A stretch of 64,000 bases of DNA from positions 434,001 through 498,000 of the forward strand of contig NZ_ABGR01000001.1 in the NCBI RefSeq assembly GCF_000171815.1, given 5' to 3'. The position numbers and the translations under genes are program-made. Shown here piece by piece: positions 1 through 8,840 of the stretch. Under the pieces are notes generated by a model that was given only the letters and a program-made list of their open reading frames with translations, was not told the DNA's origin and did not search any database. Positions within the stretch are counted from its first letter, which is position 1, and each line of letters starts with the position of its first letter. The stretch comes from Vibrio sp. AND4. Its GTDB lineage: Bacteria; Pseudomonadota; Gammaproteobacteria; Enterobacterales; Vibrionaceae.

Positions 1-2
1 CG

Positions 3-1163
3 GATAAGACACAAGTTATTTTAGTTCTATTGGCAATAATTTCTTCTTTTATCGTTCATGATAAGAAAACAATTATTGATAATGTAAAACAAAACCAGCT
101 CGCTAAATTTCTGTTGTTTTTGACTATTGGTGCTGTCTTTTTGAAACTATTACATGGCTACAGCAGTAGTGTGATTCGAGCTTTTTCCGGCTTACTTTTA
201 TATTTTGCATTTATACCCAAGTCAACGTTCAGTTCTATCAAAAATAAGCTACCCGCTTTGCTACTCTTGTCTGGTATTATTTCGTTCGTTTACGGTTTTT
301 GGTTTACCTACGTTCTAGAGTTGGGGCGTGCTTGGTCAATCAATCCGATACCGTATTCAACGGTATCAGTCGCTATCGGTGTTGGCAGTTTATATTTTTT
401 ATTTTCTAACGCGAGTAAGCAAATACAAAGAATGATGCTGTTGTCATTTGCATTATCTTTAAACGTGATCATATTTAGTCAAGCAAGAGGAACGGCGTTA
501 GCGCTTTGCTCCGTTGCCGCTCTTGTCATACTTTTTGCTGTTTACTCCAAACTTGAAATAAGAAAACAGCTTACGTATATATTCTTAATTGTTATTGTAT
601 CACTGTTAGCCAATACTCACTTAATTCAAAACCGTATAGATTTTACAGCAAATGAAATGCAAAGGATTGAAAGTAGTGATATGAATTCTTCTATCGGTTT
701 AAGATTTCAAATGTGGAAAGCTGCCGTTTATCTAATCAAGGAAAAACCATTACTAGGGTACGGTGACGACCACAAGCAGGCCAAGCAATTATTAGCTGAT
801 CAAGGTATTATAACTCAAGATGCTGTGCCATTTACTCATTACCACAATGAATTTATTAGTGATTGGGCTTTAGATGGTTTGACTGGCGTTGTGATGCTTT
901 TATTAATGCTTTATCTCCCGTTTTTCTTATTCAAAAAAACAGTGCAACAACATGCTAGCGGTGAAAAGTTCACCTCGTTGTGTCGAGGTGGTATTCGTAA
1001 TCCGTATATACAGCAATCTATCGCCGGCATTTTTATTGTTCTTGGGTACGCTGTCGCTGCCCTTACAGATGTACCATTTCAGCACGCAGTCACCATTAGC
1101 TTTTATCTTGCCTCATGCGCTGTGATTTTCTTTGGTTGTGAGGATTTGACTGAACGAACCTGA
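3..1163 (+). CDS. O-antigen ligase / Wzy-type polymerase family membrane protein (5' end outside window)
   Basis: The reading frame is open to the left edge of the window (the first codons read DKTQVILVLL), so the true start lies upstream; the TTG at position 30 is internal. The protein is very hydrophobic, with about nine membrane segments. It carries the hallmarks of the Wzy_C/WaaL family: a SQARGT motif after a membrane segment, a periplasmic loop with S-x-G-x-R-x-x-MW and KPLLGYG, and HYHNEF before the last helices. Family members either ligate O-antigen or other glycans to lipid A core or polymerise polysaccharide in the inner membrane. Ligase and polymerase cannot be told apart from sequence alone. 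A strong terminator follows directly. Confidence 0.8.
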   Translation, partial: DKTQVILVLLAIISSFIVHDKKTIIDNVKQNQLAKFLLFLTIGAVFLKLLHGYSSSVIRAFSGLLLYFAFIPKSTFSSIKNKLPALLLLSGIISFVYGFWFTYVLELGRAWSINPIPYSTVSVAIGVGSLYFLFSNASKQIQRMMLLSFALSLNVIIFSQARGTALALCSVAALVILFAVYSKLEIRKQLTYIFLIVIVSLLANTHLIQNRIDFTANEMQRIESSDMNSSIGLRFQMWKAAVYLIKEKPLLGYGDDHKQAKQLLADQGIITQDAVPFTHYHNEFISDWALDGLTGVVMLLLMLYLPFFLFKKTVQQHASGEKFTSLCRGGIRNPYIQQSIAGIFIVLGYAVAALTDVPFQHAVTISFYLASCAVIFFGCEDLTERT

Positions 1164-1234
1164 TTTTTGTTAGGTGCCGACATCGTATTTATTATGTGAT
1201 GGCACGTAGCAGACGACTCAACCAAGTCTGTTAG

Positions 1235-1268
1235 CGAGCGCGATGTGTTACTCATCGCGCTCGTTTTC
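1235..1268 (+). terminator. Rho-independent terminator after the O-antigen ligase-like gene
   Basis: A perfect 11-bp G+C-rich stem (CGAGCGCGATG pairing with CATCGCGCTCG) with a 7-base loop is followed by TTTTC. It ends the transcript of the upstream gene. Confidence 0.9.
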
Positions 1269-1399
1269 TAAACTCAGCTTTGCCACACTTTTAGCTCATG
1301 TTTCATCATTAATCTGAGCGCCTAAATCTATCCGCTGGTGGAGATGCTCAACTCAGCAAGCCCAAACACACATTCACAGAAAACCTAAAGTAATCATAC

Positions 1400-1894
1400 A
1401 TGCCTAAAGATTTTGAATTCACGACAGAATACACACTCGATAAACCCTTCTTTGCCGAGTGCTACAATCAAACGAGCCAGCCAGTTAAGTTCCCACATGC
1501 TTATCTAAAAGGGATATTGTTTCTGATATTTGGCGTGATCTTGTTAGAGTTTGAACTGTTGCCTAACGGTTATGTGGGGTGGTTCTTTATCGTATTAAGT
1601 GTGATTGAAGCGTTCGCTGTTTACTGCAGGCGAACATGGTGGTTATGGCGACAGAGCATCAGCTCAAGCCGCGGCAGCAAAGTGGCGTTTCAAGTGGGCG
1701 CGAATGGCGTAAGTTATAAGAGTGCTAACATCGACCGCAGTATCACTTGGAGTGAAATCGATGAGCTAGAGGAAACCGATTTAGGTTTTATTCTTCACCT
1801 GGGTAAACAGCGCCAATACATCAGTAAATCTTGCTTAAATGAACAAGCTATTGAGTTCATGAAGCAGCAGCACAAGGCGTCAAAAGCGAACTAA
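1400..1894 (+). CDS. YcxB-like family membrane protein
   Basis: A 164-residue protein with two membrane segments at roughly residues 35-75, followed by a cytoplasmic PH-like C-terminal part (about 90-155). That part has the pattern of YcxB-like proteins, ending in a W-S-E-I-D-E-L-E-E-T-D-x-G-F stretch and hydrophobic strands. The molecular role of this family is not established. It stands alone between two terminators, so it is probably monocistronic. The ATG start is preceded only by a weak Shine-Dalgarno sequence (CCTAAAGTAATC). The family call comes from recalled pattern rather than a search. Confidence 0.6.
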   Translation: MPKDFEFTTEYTLDKPFFAECYNQTSQPVKFPHAYLKGILFLIFGVILLEFELLPNGYVGWFFIVLSVIEAFAVYCRRTWWLWRQSISSSRGSKVAFQVGANGVSYKSANIDRSITWSEIDELEETDLGFILHLGKQRQYISKSCLNEQAIEFMKQQHKASKAN

Positions 1895-1921
1895 TTCTAT
1901 TAAACGCACTCTCGTCCCCAA

Positions 1922-1951
1922 AAAGCCTCGATACGCTCGAGGCTTTGTTAT
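1922..1951. terminator. Bidirectional hairpin terminator
   Basis: A 10-bp stem (AAAGCCTCGA with TCGAGGCTTT) and 5-base loop has T-rich tails in both directions. It lies between the YcxB-like gene and the convergent effector-like gene and can end both transcripts. Confidence 0.85.
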
Positions 1952-1974
1952 TTTTCCCATCTCAGCATGCAGGT

Positions 1975-3627
1975 TTAAGCGGGCGTTGCTCGATAGTCAA
2001 CGTTAATTGGTGCGTTTAAGTTGGCAGAAATTTGGTTATTGTGTTTGGATATCGTTAGATTCACTTCGAGAATCAATGAGCTTTTATCTGGATCGAGATT
2101 TAGTTCTCCATCGCTTAGAGAAAGCATTTTCTCAAGTGGCTTTTCCAACTGGGCGAAAAGCTCTATCGTGCCATCTTCTTTGTTGTACAAATTGAATGTA
2201 GATTTTGACGCACCAACTGGCGAGATGCCGTGCTCCTTCATCAAATCCTCGAGTACAGGCGCAAACAGCTCTTGCTGGGCAAAGTAGCTTGCTTCTGTTG
2301 GCATTATGCTCATATCATCCATTTCTGAGTCTTCGTTGCGACTGATTTGCACATCGTCAACTCGGAAAGTTTGGCGATTAAAATCATCCAGAAATTGTTT
2401 AGAGTGTGTTTCTTTCACTGTTGCGGCGATTTCTTTTAGAGCATTGATGACGTTACTTGGATCAGTAATTGTGATGTATTGACCGGTTAACGTAGCATCT
2501 GGTTCTGCAGTAACCCCGCAATCAGCAAGATTTAACTGGTTGTCAGTCGCTTGCATCTTCAAGTAGGCAGAAGCAAACTCAGGATCTGACGCTGAAATCG
2601 CACTCTCACCACCACGAATACATTGTGAATAGTAACTGACCCAATCATTTAAACGTTCCGATACACTGTCGCTATTATGTGCGCGTTTATCTAACTCCAC
2701 CATCACTGCAGCAAGCATTCCGTGACTTTGAAATAGTTGCTTCATTATTCGCTGCTGATCTTCATATTCAGTACTGGCTTGCTCTAGGTCCAGTTCCATT
2801 GTGAATGATGGCGTTAGCAACATAAACAGTTCTTTGCTGGTTGGGTGATGAAGAATAGAGTTAAGAAGAACATTTGCTTGAGTCGGAGATAGACTTTCCA
2901 TTAGCTTAGAGGACGAAATAAGAAGGTTAAAATCATCGCCTTTCTTTGAAGTATCAAATTGCGTGGTGATATAAGCTTTCTGCGCACAACTGTTTAGATT
3001 ATGAAGTATTTGGTAATGATCCCCCTGATTGAACGACTCTGTTAACTGAGTTAATTCGATCGGCATACTTTGCTGAATGTGGTGCACGTCATCAATGACG
3101 GATTTGGCGATTCCAGCAATTTCTTTTTGACTCAATTGATGTTGTTGTTTGTCGCACGCTTCGTGGAGCAAAATTGCAAACTGTTTTGATGCGGTGTTAT
3201 TCGGCATCAACCATTGTTCGTGTCCGTGCTCAGCAAGTAATGCTTTAGCAGTCGGGGAGAGAATAAAATCTTGAACAGATTGAGCATTGAAAGTGGTCAT
3301 TGCTTTGCGGATTGCATCTGCCTCGCCAACCATGTTCTGAATGACTCTTGCGCTTAAGGGTTTACTGCCAGAGGTGATATCGAGCTTAGAAGCGAGATGC
3401 GAGGCGATATCACTGCCGTACTCTTTTTGTAATGAGTTGAGAAACAGCCCCATGGTTTGTAGGTTAAGATCAGATCGAGCTTTAGTCTCAGTCTGCGTTG
3501 TAAAAGGAGAAAACGTTTTACCTTCAAAACGCCCACTTTTTAAACTGACCCCACCTTGGTTGTCCTGATTCACCACCACAGTGTGACCTCTAGCAACATT
3601 CAGAAATTGCTGTAATTGTATAGCCAT
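1975..3627 (-). CDS. Putative type III secretion effector (unrecognised 550-residue protein)
   Basis: I do not recognise a catalytic domain. The reason for the call is context: the gene sits 30 bases downstream of a CesT-type secretion chaperone gene, the usual chaperone-effector arrangement. It has no Sec signal peptide and no membrane segment. The N-terminus is polar and unstructured-looking (residues 1-50). A helical region with a GSKPLSARVIQNMV motif (about residues 87-100) reminds me of N-terminal regions of some Vibrio secreted effectors, but that is memory only. The rest is mainly helical, and the C-terminal 100 residues are acidic and strand-rich. ATG is preceded by a good GGGAG site 8 bases upstream. 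No secretion apparatus gene is in the window. It could be another chaperoned protein. Confidence 0.5.
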   Translation of the reverse strand: MAIQLQQFLNVARGHTVVVNQDNQGGVSLKSGRFEGKTFSPFTTQTETKARSDLNLQTMGLFLNSLQKEYGSDIASHLASKLDITSGSKPLSARVIQNMVGEADAIRKAMTTFNAQSVQDFILSPTAKALLAEHGHEQWLMPNNTASKQFAILLHEACDKQQHQLSQKEIAGIAKSVIDDVHHIQQSMPIELTQLTESFNQGDHYQILHNLNSCAQKAYITTQFDTSKKGDDFNLLISSSKLMESLSPTQANVLLNSILHHPTSKELFMLLTPSFTMELDLEQASTEYEDQQRIMKQLFQSHGMLAAVMVELDKRAHNSDSVSERLNDWVSYYSQCIRGGESAISASDPEFASAYLKMQATDNQLNLADCGVTAEPDATLTGQYITITDPSNVINALKEIAATVKETHSKQFLDDFNRQTFRVDDVQISRNEDSEMDDMSIMPTEASYFAQQELFAPVLEDLMKEHGISPVGASKSTFNLYNKEDGTIELFAQLEKPLEKMLSLSDGELNLDPDKSSLILEVNLTISKHNNQISANLNAPINVDYRATPA

Positions 3628-3657
3628 AATGGTATCTCCCTAGATCATCGAGGCAAA

Positions 3658-4107
3658 TTAAACGCAAATCGCGGTAGTTAGCATTCTATTTTTAGGTGTG
3701 GAGTCCTCTGGGGTACTCTCTAGCAAGTGTCGACATTTCTCTGTTTGACTGATGAAACGCGAGAGTGCACTTTCTAGGTCAAAGACACTACAACCTTGCG
3801 CATCAATGCAGTAAGTCAGCACGATACTGTTTGTGTGAGATTCTAAGCTGAGAGACATGTTGAGCTCTCTATACAAGCTTTTATTGAACGTCATTAGAGT
3901 CGACAGCTGTTTAAAATCTTGCTTGGAATTCAATGGGCCTATCAAAGAATTGAGAACCAGTCGTTCGCGTTTAGAATCCAACTCAATGTCTAATAAGAGC
4001 GTCTCATCAACCATCAAAGTGCAATGTCCATCCTCATTAGGCTGAACTGAGCCGATACCTAGGTCTGTTACTAACTCTTGAAATAATTGCTCGATTGATA
4101 CACTCAT
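3658..4107 (-). CDS. CesT-family type III secretion chaperone
   Basis: A small acidic protein (149 residues from the ATG at 4107) with the CesT/Tir chaperone layout. It begins with an amphipathic helix (SIEQLFQELVTDLGI), then strands including CTLMVDETLLLDIEL and RLVLNSLIGPL, a long middle helix, a strand pair (SIVLTYCIDAQGC) and a C-terminal helix (DLESALSRFISQTEKCRHLL). Such proteins are dimeric cytoplasmic chaperones that hold the N-terminal part of an effector until secretion. The in-frame TTG at 4143 would add 12 residues, but GAGG upstream of the ATG favours 4107. It is the first gene of a two-gene operon with the effector-like gene. Confidence 0.75.
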   Translation of the reverse strand: MSVSIEQLFQELVTDLGIGSVQPNEDGHCTLMVDETLLLDIELDSKRERLVLNSLIGPLNSKQDFKQLSTLMTFNKSLYRELNMSLSLESHTNSIVLTYCIDAQGCSVFDLESALSRFISQTEKCRHLLESTPEDSTPKNRMLTTAICV

Positions 4108-4932
4108 GTCAGCAGCCTCAATAGTTTCTCCAGTTAAAATCAACCTATGCCAACCGAATCGGTAAATCTGTCAATGATGGTTGTTAAGTTTTAGATTGTT
4201 AAAAAATGTCATAAAGCAGCTCAGCTTTTGAATTCAGTGAAAGTGCAGTGGAGGAGCATCGTCCGCTACAATCTGTATTCAAAATTGAACCATGACACTC
4301 GGCACTATAACGTCAGTTATTTCAGAGAACCAAAGCGAGAGTAGGGAACGATTGTTAGCTAGTTTATCGGAGCTTCAGGATGCCTAAGCGTTATCTATCG
4401 TTATGTTAGAGAGGTAAGTTGAGCTTTACTTTCGCTTAAAAATCTAAATGAAATTGCGGTCAATTCTCTTGCTTCGGATTTGGCCTCGGTACGAGTTTTC
4501 CAATCTCAAGGGTTATAAAAGTAAAAAACTCTCCCTAACATCACGTTGGATAGCCCAATGTATTGAAATAATTCTTATTTTATGTTTTAAAGCACGCGCG
4601 GTGATATTTTATAAATCATAGAGTGCGGTAAAGGTGTGTCACAACAGACCTATAATTTCCCCCATTTTTATTTGAGCGTTTTTACAATGGTTTTATCGAC
4701 TTTGTTGAAACTGAAGCTTTAAACAAAATTAACCTGTTTATATCTCCCACGCTACAGCGAGTTATAGAGTCGGAGTTGTTTGTAAATCGAGTTGAATATA
4801 AGGCGAGATTGAGAGCTCAGCAATAAAGTCGCCCCATTGCGCGTTGTTACAACGACAGCAGCTTGTTATCCACTATGTGAAAACCGCGAACCACTCATAA
4901 CTAATAATGACTAACGATATTAAGAGACAGAG
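4108..4932. other. 825-base gene-free stretch between divergent genes
   Basis: It must hold the promoters for the leftward chaperone operon and the rightward Sel1 gene. I see a degraded copy of the dispersed repeat at about 4291-4349 and a short palindrome CGTTGTTACAACG near 4842-4854. Otherwise the DNA is A+T-rich with scattered stops on both strands. No convincing small gene is visible. Confidence 0.6.
4291..4349 (+). repeat. Diverged copy of dispersed repeat
   Basis: The stretch shares GACACTCGGCA, an AGCGAGA core and the G-T/C-A-G-G-GAA spacing with the two good copies at 8113-8192 and 9901-9980, but with many substitutions. It is probably an old member of the same family. Confidence 0.45.
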
Positions 4933-7914
4933 ATGCGAACTTTAATCTTATTAACCGCTTCTATTACCTTGGCTGGGTGTACTCAAGGGATGAATAAGGC
5001 CGACTTGGAAGTGAAAAATAGCAACTATTTTCAAAATGCGGAGCTTGGAGACGCTAAGGCTCAAAATAAGCTAGGGAACATTTACAAAAATGGCGATGGT
5101 GTAGTCCAAGATCACTCACAAGCGGTTTATTGGTATACAAAAGCTGCAGAGCAGGGACATACGATAGCTCAAACGAACCTAGGTTGGATGTATGAGGCAG
5201 GTAAAGGTGTCTCTCAGGATGATGCTCAAGCCGTTTATTGGTACAGAAAAGCGGCGGAGCAGGGATATCCAAAAGCTCAAACGAACTTAGGTTGGATGTA
5301 CGAATATGGTGAAGGTGTACCAAAAGATGATACACAAGCACTTTATTGGTACAGAAAAGCGGCAGAGCAGGAATATGCAAGGGCTCAGAACAGATTAGGT
5401 CGCATGTACGATATGGGTAAAGGCGTGCCACTAGATGATACGCAAGCAGTATATTGGTATGGGAAAGCCGCAGAGCAAGGATATGAGCGAGCTCAAAACA
5501 ACTTAGGGACTATGTACGAAGAGGGGGAAGGAGTGCCCCAAGACATGACTCGCGCGGTGTATTGGTATAAGAAATCTGCGGATCAAGGTTACGTTACAGG
5601 ACAAACCAATCTCGGCTGGATGTACGAAAAAGGTAAAGGTGTGCCTAAAGATGATACACAAGCAGTCTCTTGGTACAGAAAAGCGGCGAAGCAAGGATAT
5701 GCAAGAGCTCAAACCAACTTAGGTTGGATGTACGAAAAAGGTAAAGGTGTGCCTCAAGATAACATGCAAGCAGTTGACTGGTATAGAAAAGCTGTGAAGC
5801 AGGATTATGCAAGAGCCCAAAGCTACTTAGGTTGGATGTATGAGGAGGGCAAAGGTGTTCCTCAAGATGACATACAAGCGGTGTTTTTATTTAGAAAAGC
5901 GGCTGAGCAGGGATATGCGAGAGGTCAAACTAATCTAGGGTGGATGTACGAGGAAGGTAAAGGTGTCCCTCAGGACGATGTACAAGCCGTGTCATGGTAC
6001 AGAAAGGCAGCAGAGCTAGGGTTCGCAACTGGGCAAGCTAATTTAGGATGGATGTACAGAGAAGGTAGAGGTGTCCCCCAAGACAATAAACAAGCGGTGT
6101 CTTGGTACAGAAAAGCGGCTGAGCAGGGATATGCGAGAGGTCAAACTAATCTAGGATGGATGTATGAAAAAGGTAAAGGTGTTCCGCAAGATGACAAACA
6201 AGCAGTGTCTTGGTATAGAAAAGCAGCAGAGCAAGGAGACGATACAGCTCAAAACAACTTAGGATGGATGTACGAAGAAGGTAAAGGTGTCCCGCAAGAC
6301 TATAAACAAGCTGTATATTGGTATAGAAAAGCGGCTGAACAGGGATATGCAAGAGGTCAAACTAATCTAGGGTGGATGTACGAGGAAGGTAAAGGTGTCC
6401 CTCAGGACGATGTACAAGCCGTGTCATGGTACAGAAAGGCAGCAGAGCAAGGGTTGGCAACTGGGCAAGCTAATCTAGGATGGATGTACAGAGAAGGTAA
6501 AGGTGTTCCGCAAGATGACAAACAAGCAGTGTCTTGGTACAGAAAAGCGGCTGAGCAGGGATATGCGAGAGGTCAAACTAATCTAGGATGGATGTATGAA
6601 AAAGGTAAAGGTGTTCCGCAAGATGACAAACAAGCAGTGTCTTGGTATAGAAAAGCAGCAGAGCAAGGAGACGATACAGCTCAAAACAACTTAGGATGGA
6701 TGTACGAAGAAGGTAAAGGTGTCCCGCAAGACAATAAACAAGCGGTATCTTGGTATAGAAAAGCCGCTGAGCAAGGGAGTGTGATTGGTCAAGTTAATCT
6801 AGGATGGATGTACGAGCAAGGTAAAGGCGTTCCACAAGACAATAAACAAGCGGTATCTTGGTATCAAAAAGCTGCTGATCAAGGAGACGCTGATGCTCAA
6901 AACAGCCTAGGGAGTATGTACGAGGAGGGTAAAGGTGTACTCCAAGATTATAAGCAAGCGGTATCTTGGTACAGGAAAGCGGCTGAACAGGGACACGAGT
7001 TAGGTCAAAGTAATCTTGGAAAAATGTATACAGAGGGAAAAGGCGTACCAAGAGATGCTACACAAGCGATTTACTGGTATCAGAAAGCCTCTAAACTCGA
7101 ACATAGCCATACTCAAAGCGACGCTATTTATGACAACGTTATCAATGAGCTGTTCAATGCTGATGAGGTTGGAGAAGTTGCACAACATTACATAAAAGCG
7201 TTTGCAGAGCGGATGCCAGACAAACCTAGCATTAGTACTGATCCAAATTACCATCTGATTATCAAAGAGAGTCTAATCAAATCATATTTTGGCGATGAAC
7301 ATAAAGCTCGTTTGAATAAAATTTTTAAGGAAGTTCTGCCCCCCAAGCAGATGCAGGTATTCGCAGCTGCGATCAAATCAGAGGCATGTAGTGACAGTTT
7401 TAGTTGGGCCGATCTAACTGAATATGCGCTTTTTGCGGAACAGGATAGTACTTATAAAGATAAGCAATTGGCAGGTTGTAACTTTTTGCTTGAGCAAGCA
7501 ACGACGGCGAACCAAAGAGAAGCACTCGCGGCTTTTGTACCCTCAATCACTGAAGAGCTGTCTGAAAGTAGCCGTTCTCAGATGAGCAAAGCCTTAAAGA
7601 AATATGAAAAAATCAAGATCATCGTTGATCAAGTGAAAAAAAAGACTGACTTTCCGGTTCCTATGAGTGAATCTCAAGTTTTTGAAGACGTTGTTGCTGG
7701 TCATGATTACGTAGAGCAGATCATCGTTTATCAAGATACATTTGCAGAAGATGAGACATTAGAGGTCGATAAAAACGCGTTACTTGCTGAAAAGTGTGAA
7801 ACGCCTGATTTACTTCAAATGGGTATTAATCTGCATATCACATGGCTTGATATAAACCACCAACATCTTTTGACGTACGTTGTGAAGAACGAAGATTGCA
7901 AAGATGTCATCTAA
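4933..7914 (+). CDS. Giant Sel1-repeat lipoprotein
   Basis: A 993-residue protein. Residues 1-16 are a lipoprotein signal with lipobox LAGC, so it is likely anchored to a membrane by Cys16. Residues 43-726 are 19 uninterrupted Sel1 repeats of exactly 36 residues (consensus with AQxNLGWMYEEGKGVPQD and QAVxWYRKAAEQG). Residues 727-993 form an unrecognised helical and acidic domain with four cysteines. Sel1 solenoids are protein-interaction scaffolds, here facing the periplasm or surface. DNA repeats are recent: a 432-bp block of four repeats (about 5910-6300) recurs nearly unchanged at 6342-6732. The number of repeats may therefore vary between strains. It appears monocistronic, with a terminator at 8038. 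Confidence 0.85.
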   Translation: MRTLILLTASITLAGCTQGMNKADLEVKNSNYFQNAELGDAKAQNKLGNIYKNGDGVVQDHSQAVYWYTKAAEQGHTIAQTNLGWMYEAGKGVSQDDAQAVYWYRKAAEQGYPKAQTNLGWMYEYGEGVPKDDTQALYWYRKAAEQEYARAQNRLGRMYDMGKGVPLDDTQAVYWYGKAAEQGYERAQNNLGTMYEEGEGVPQDMTRAVYWYKKSADQGYVTGQTNLGWMYEKGKGVPKDDTQAVSWYRKAAKQGYARAQTNLGWMYEKGKGVPQDNMQAVDWYRKAVKQDYARAQSYLGWMYEEGKGVPQDDIQAVFLFRKAAEQGYARGQTNLGWMYEEGKGVPQDDVQAVSWYRKAAELGFATGQANLGWMYREGRGVPQDNKQAVSWYRKAAEQGYARGQTNLGWMYEKGKGVPQDDKQAVSWYRKAAEQGDDTAQNNLGWMYEEGKGVPQDYKQAVYWYRKAAEQGYARGQTNLGWMYEEGKGVPQDDVQAVSWYRKAAEQGLATGQANLGWMYREGKGVPQDDKQAVSWYRKAAEQGYARGQTNLGWMYEKGKGVPQDDKQAVSWYRKAAEQGDDTAQNNLGWMYEEGKGVPQDNKQAVSWYRKAAEQGSVIGQVNLGWMYEQGKGVPQDNKQAVSWYQKAADQGDADAQNSLGSMYEEGKGVLQDYKQAVSWYRKAAEQGHELGQSNLGKMYTEGKGVPRDATQAIYWYQKASKLEHSHTQSDAIYDNVINELFNADEVGEVAQHYIKAFAERMPDKPSISTDPNYHLIIKESLIKSYFGDEHKARLNKIFKEVLPPKQMQVFAAAIKSEACSDSFSWADLTEYALFAEQDSTYKDKQLAGCNFLLEQATTANQREALAAFVPSITEELSESSRSQMSKALKKYEKIKIIVDQVKKKTDFPVPMSESQVFEDVVAGHDYVEQIIVYQDTFAEDETLEVDKNALLAEKCETPDLLQMGINLHITWLDINHQHLLTYVVKNEDCKDVI
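5910..6732 (+). repeat. 432-bp in-frame tandem duplication inside the Sel1 array
   Basis: Bases from about 5910 to 6300 match 6342-6732 at a constant offset of 432 (four 108-bp units) with only a few differences. This includes long identical stretches spanning the EQGDDTAQNNLGWMYEEG repeats. Homologous slippage between such copies is expected. Confidence 0.85.
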
Positions 7915-8037
7915 GCCAAGCCGAGATGTGTGTTTCTCGAATCGGCAGAGAGTCATCAACGTCATCATCTAAACGAGATCGTTAGCTTTTCCTTAGCTGA
8001 TTTATTGCGCAAGATGAAACAATGTAACCATAGACTG

Positions 8038-8066
8038 AAAGCGAACCAACAGGTTCGCTTTTTTGA
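8038..8066 (+). terminator. Rho-independent terminator after the Sel1 gene
   Basis: A 10-bp stem (AAAGCGAACC with GGTTCGCTTT) with a 4-base loop is followed by a run of T. Confidence 0.9.
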
Positions 8067-8112
8067 TCTTTCGGTTAAATTTAGATAACAAAAATTAGTT
8101 TATACGCCATGG

Positions 8113-8192
8113 TTGACCCACGACACTCGGCATTATTGCAAGCGTCATTCCAGCGAGCCCAAGCGAGACTAGGAATCTACTTTCAACGCGTT
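8113..8192 (+). repeat. 80-bp dispersed repeat, left copy
   Basis: It begins TTGACCCACGACACTCGGCA and ends with CTACTTTCAACGCG. It matches 9901-9980 in the same orientation at all but a handful of positions. It has no coding capacity that I trust and no clear terminal inverted repeat. The two copies bracket the Rhs remnant. Confidence 0.85.
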
Positions 8193-8366
8193 CAGGACCT
8201 GTACAAGAGCCAAATATTTGGACGATTATTAAGACGACCTAATGCGAATATTCGTCAATAAGACGAACAAAAATTACCCACCAAATCTAACCGATGAATC
8301 CCAATTTAACAAAGTCACTGATTCATAAATGCGTATACATTTTTATTACAACACCGGCGAGAAAAG
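8193..8366. other. Gene-free A+T-rich stretch
   Basis: This part of the 452-base gap after the Sel1 gene holds nothing recognisable beyond the terminator and repeat listed separately. Confidence 0.5.
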
Positions 8367-8765
8367 TCATTCGAAACATTTATCTCTCGAGATTGCAAAC
8401 TTTTCTAAAAACCCTACAGAACTTCTCATCTTTAATATTGATCCGCAATATACGTGACTAGTGCTTGTTTCTTTATACTCTTCAACCTTAAAGTAGTAAA
8501 AAGTAGATAGTGATATGGCTATGATAAAATAAATACCGATATGATGATTTTTAGTTTGGTACTTATCATCCCTATTTTTTATTATCAGTGCTAGCTGTGC
8601 CACGGTAAACACTAAGAGAAAAAACATAAAAAATGAGCTTAGTACAGTAACAAAGTAAACTCTATCTGAATCATACTCCCCCGAAGGGAAGTATATGAAT
8701 GGGTAACTGCATACAGTGATGACTATTAAGCATATTACCGAGTACTTATATTTTGATATTTTCAT
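8367..8765 (-). CDS. Small membrane protein of unknown function (possible immunity protein)
   Basis: A 132-residue, A+T-rich gene. Three hydrophobic segments are visible at about residues 10-28, 37-62 and 74-92, followed by a polar tail with two cysteines. I do not recognise a family. It lies directly downstream of an Rhs gene remnant and a small overlapping ORF, the place where immunity genes sit in Rhs loci, so an immunity role is possible but unproven. The A+T-rich base use is typical of horizontally acquired cargo. ATG is preceded by AAAAGAGTTACTAG, a weak ribosome site. Confidence 0.55.
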   Translation of the reverse strand: MKISKYKYSVICLIVITVCSYPFIYFPSGEYDSDRVYFVTVLSSFFMFFLLVFTVAQLALIIKNRDDKYQTKNHHIGIYFIIAISLSTFYYFKVEEYKETSTSHVYCGSILKMRSSVGFLEKFAISRDKCFE

Positions 8766-8800
8766 CTAGTAACTCTTTTGTAAATTAATTTTTCAATATA

Positions 8801-8827
8801 GCCCTCGCAATGAGGGCTTTTAATTTT
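8801..8827. terminator. Small hairpin between the Rhs tail ORF and the membrane protein gene
   Basis: Stem GCCCTC with GAGGGC, loop GCAAT, followed on the + strand by TTTTAATTTT. The T tract favours + strand termination, although both neighbours are on the minus strand, so its role is unclear. Confidence 0.4.
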
Positions 8828-8840
8828 ATGGACCTAGGTG

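Noticed and set aside
4161..4200. ExsA-type box upstream of the chaperone gene
   Set aside because: An A-rich stretch and a TGACA element are present on the minus strand, but the spacing is about two bases longer than the consensus I recall, so I did not list it as a site.
5000..7100. Regular DNA repeats resembling a CRISPR array
   Set aside because: The 108-bp period is in frame with Sel1 protein repeats and there are no unique spacers.
5054..7254. Long ORFs on the minus strand opposite the Sel1 gene
   Set aside because: They arise from the repetitive coding strand, have no ribosome sites and encode repeat-shaped low-quality proteins.
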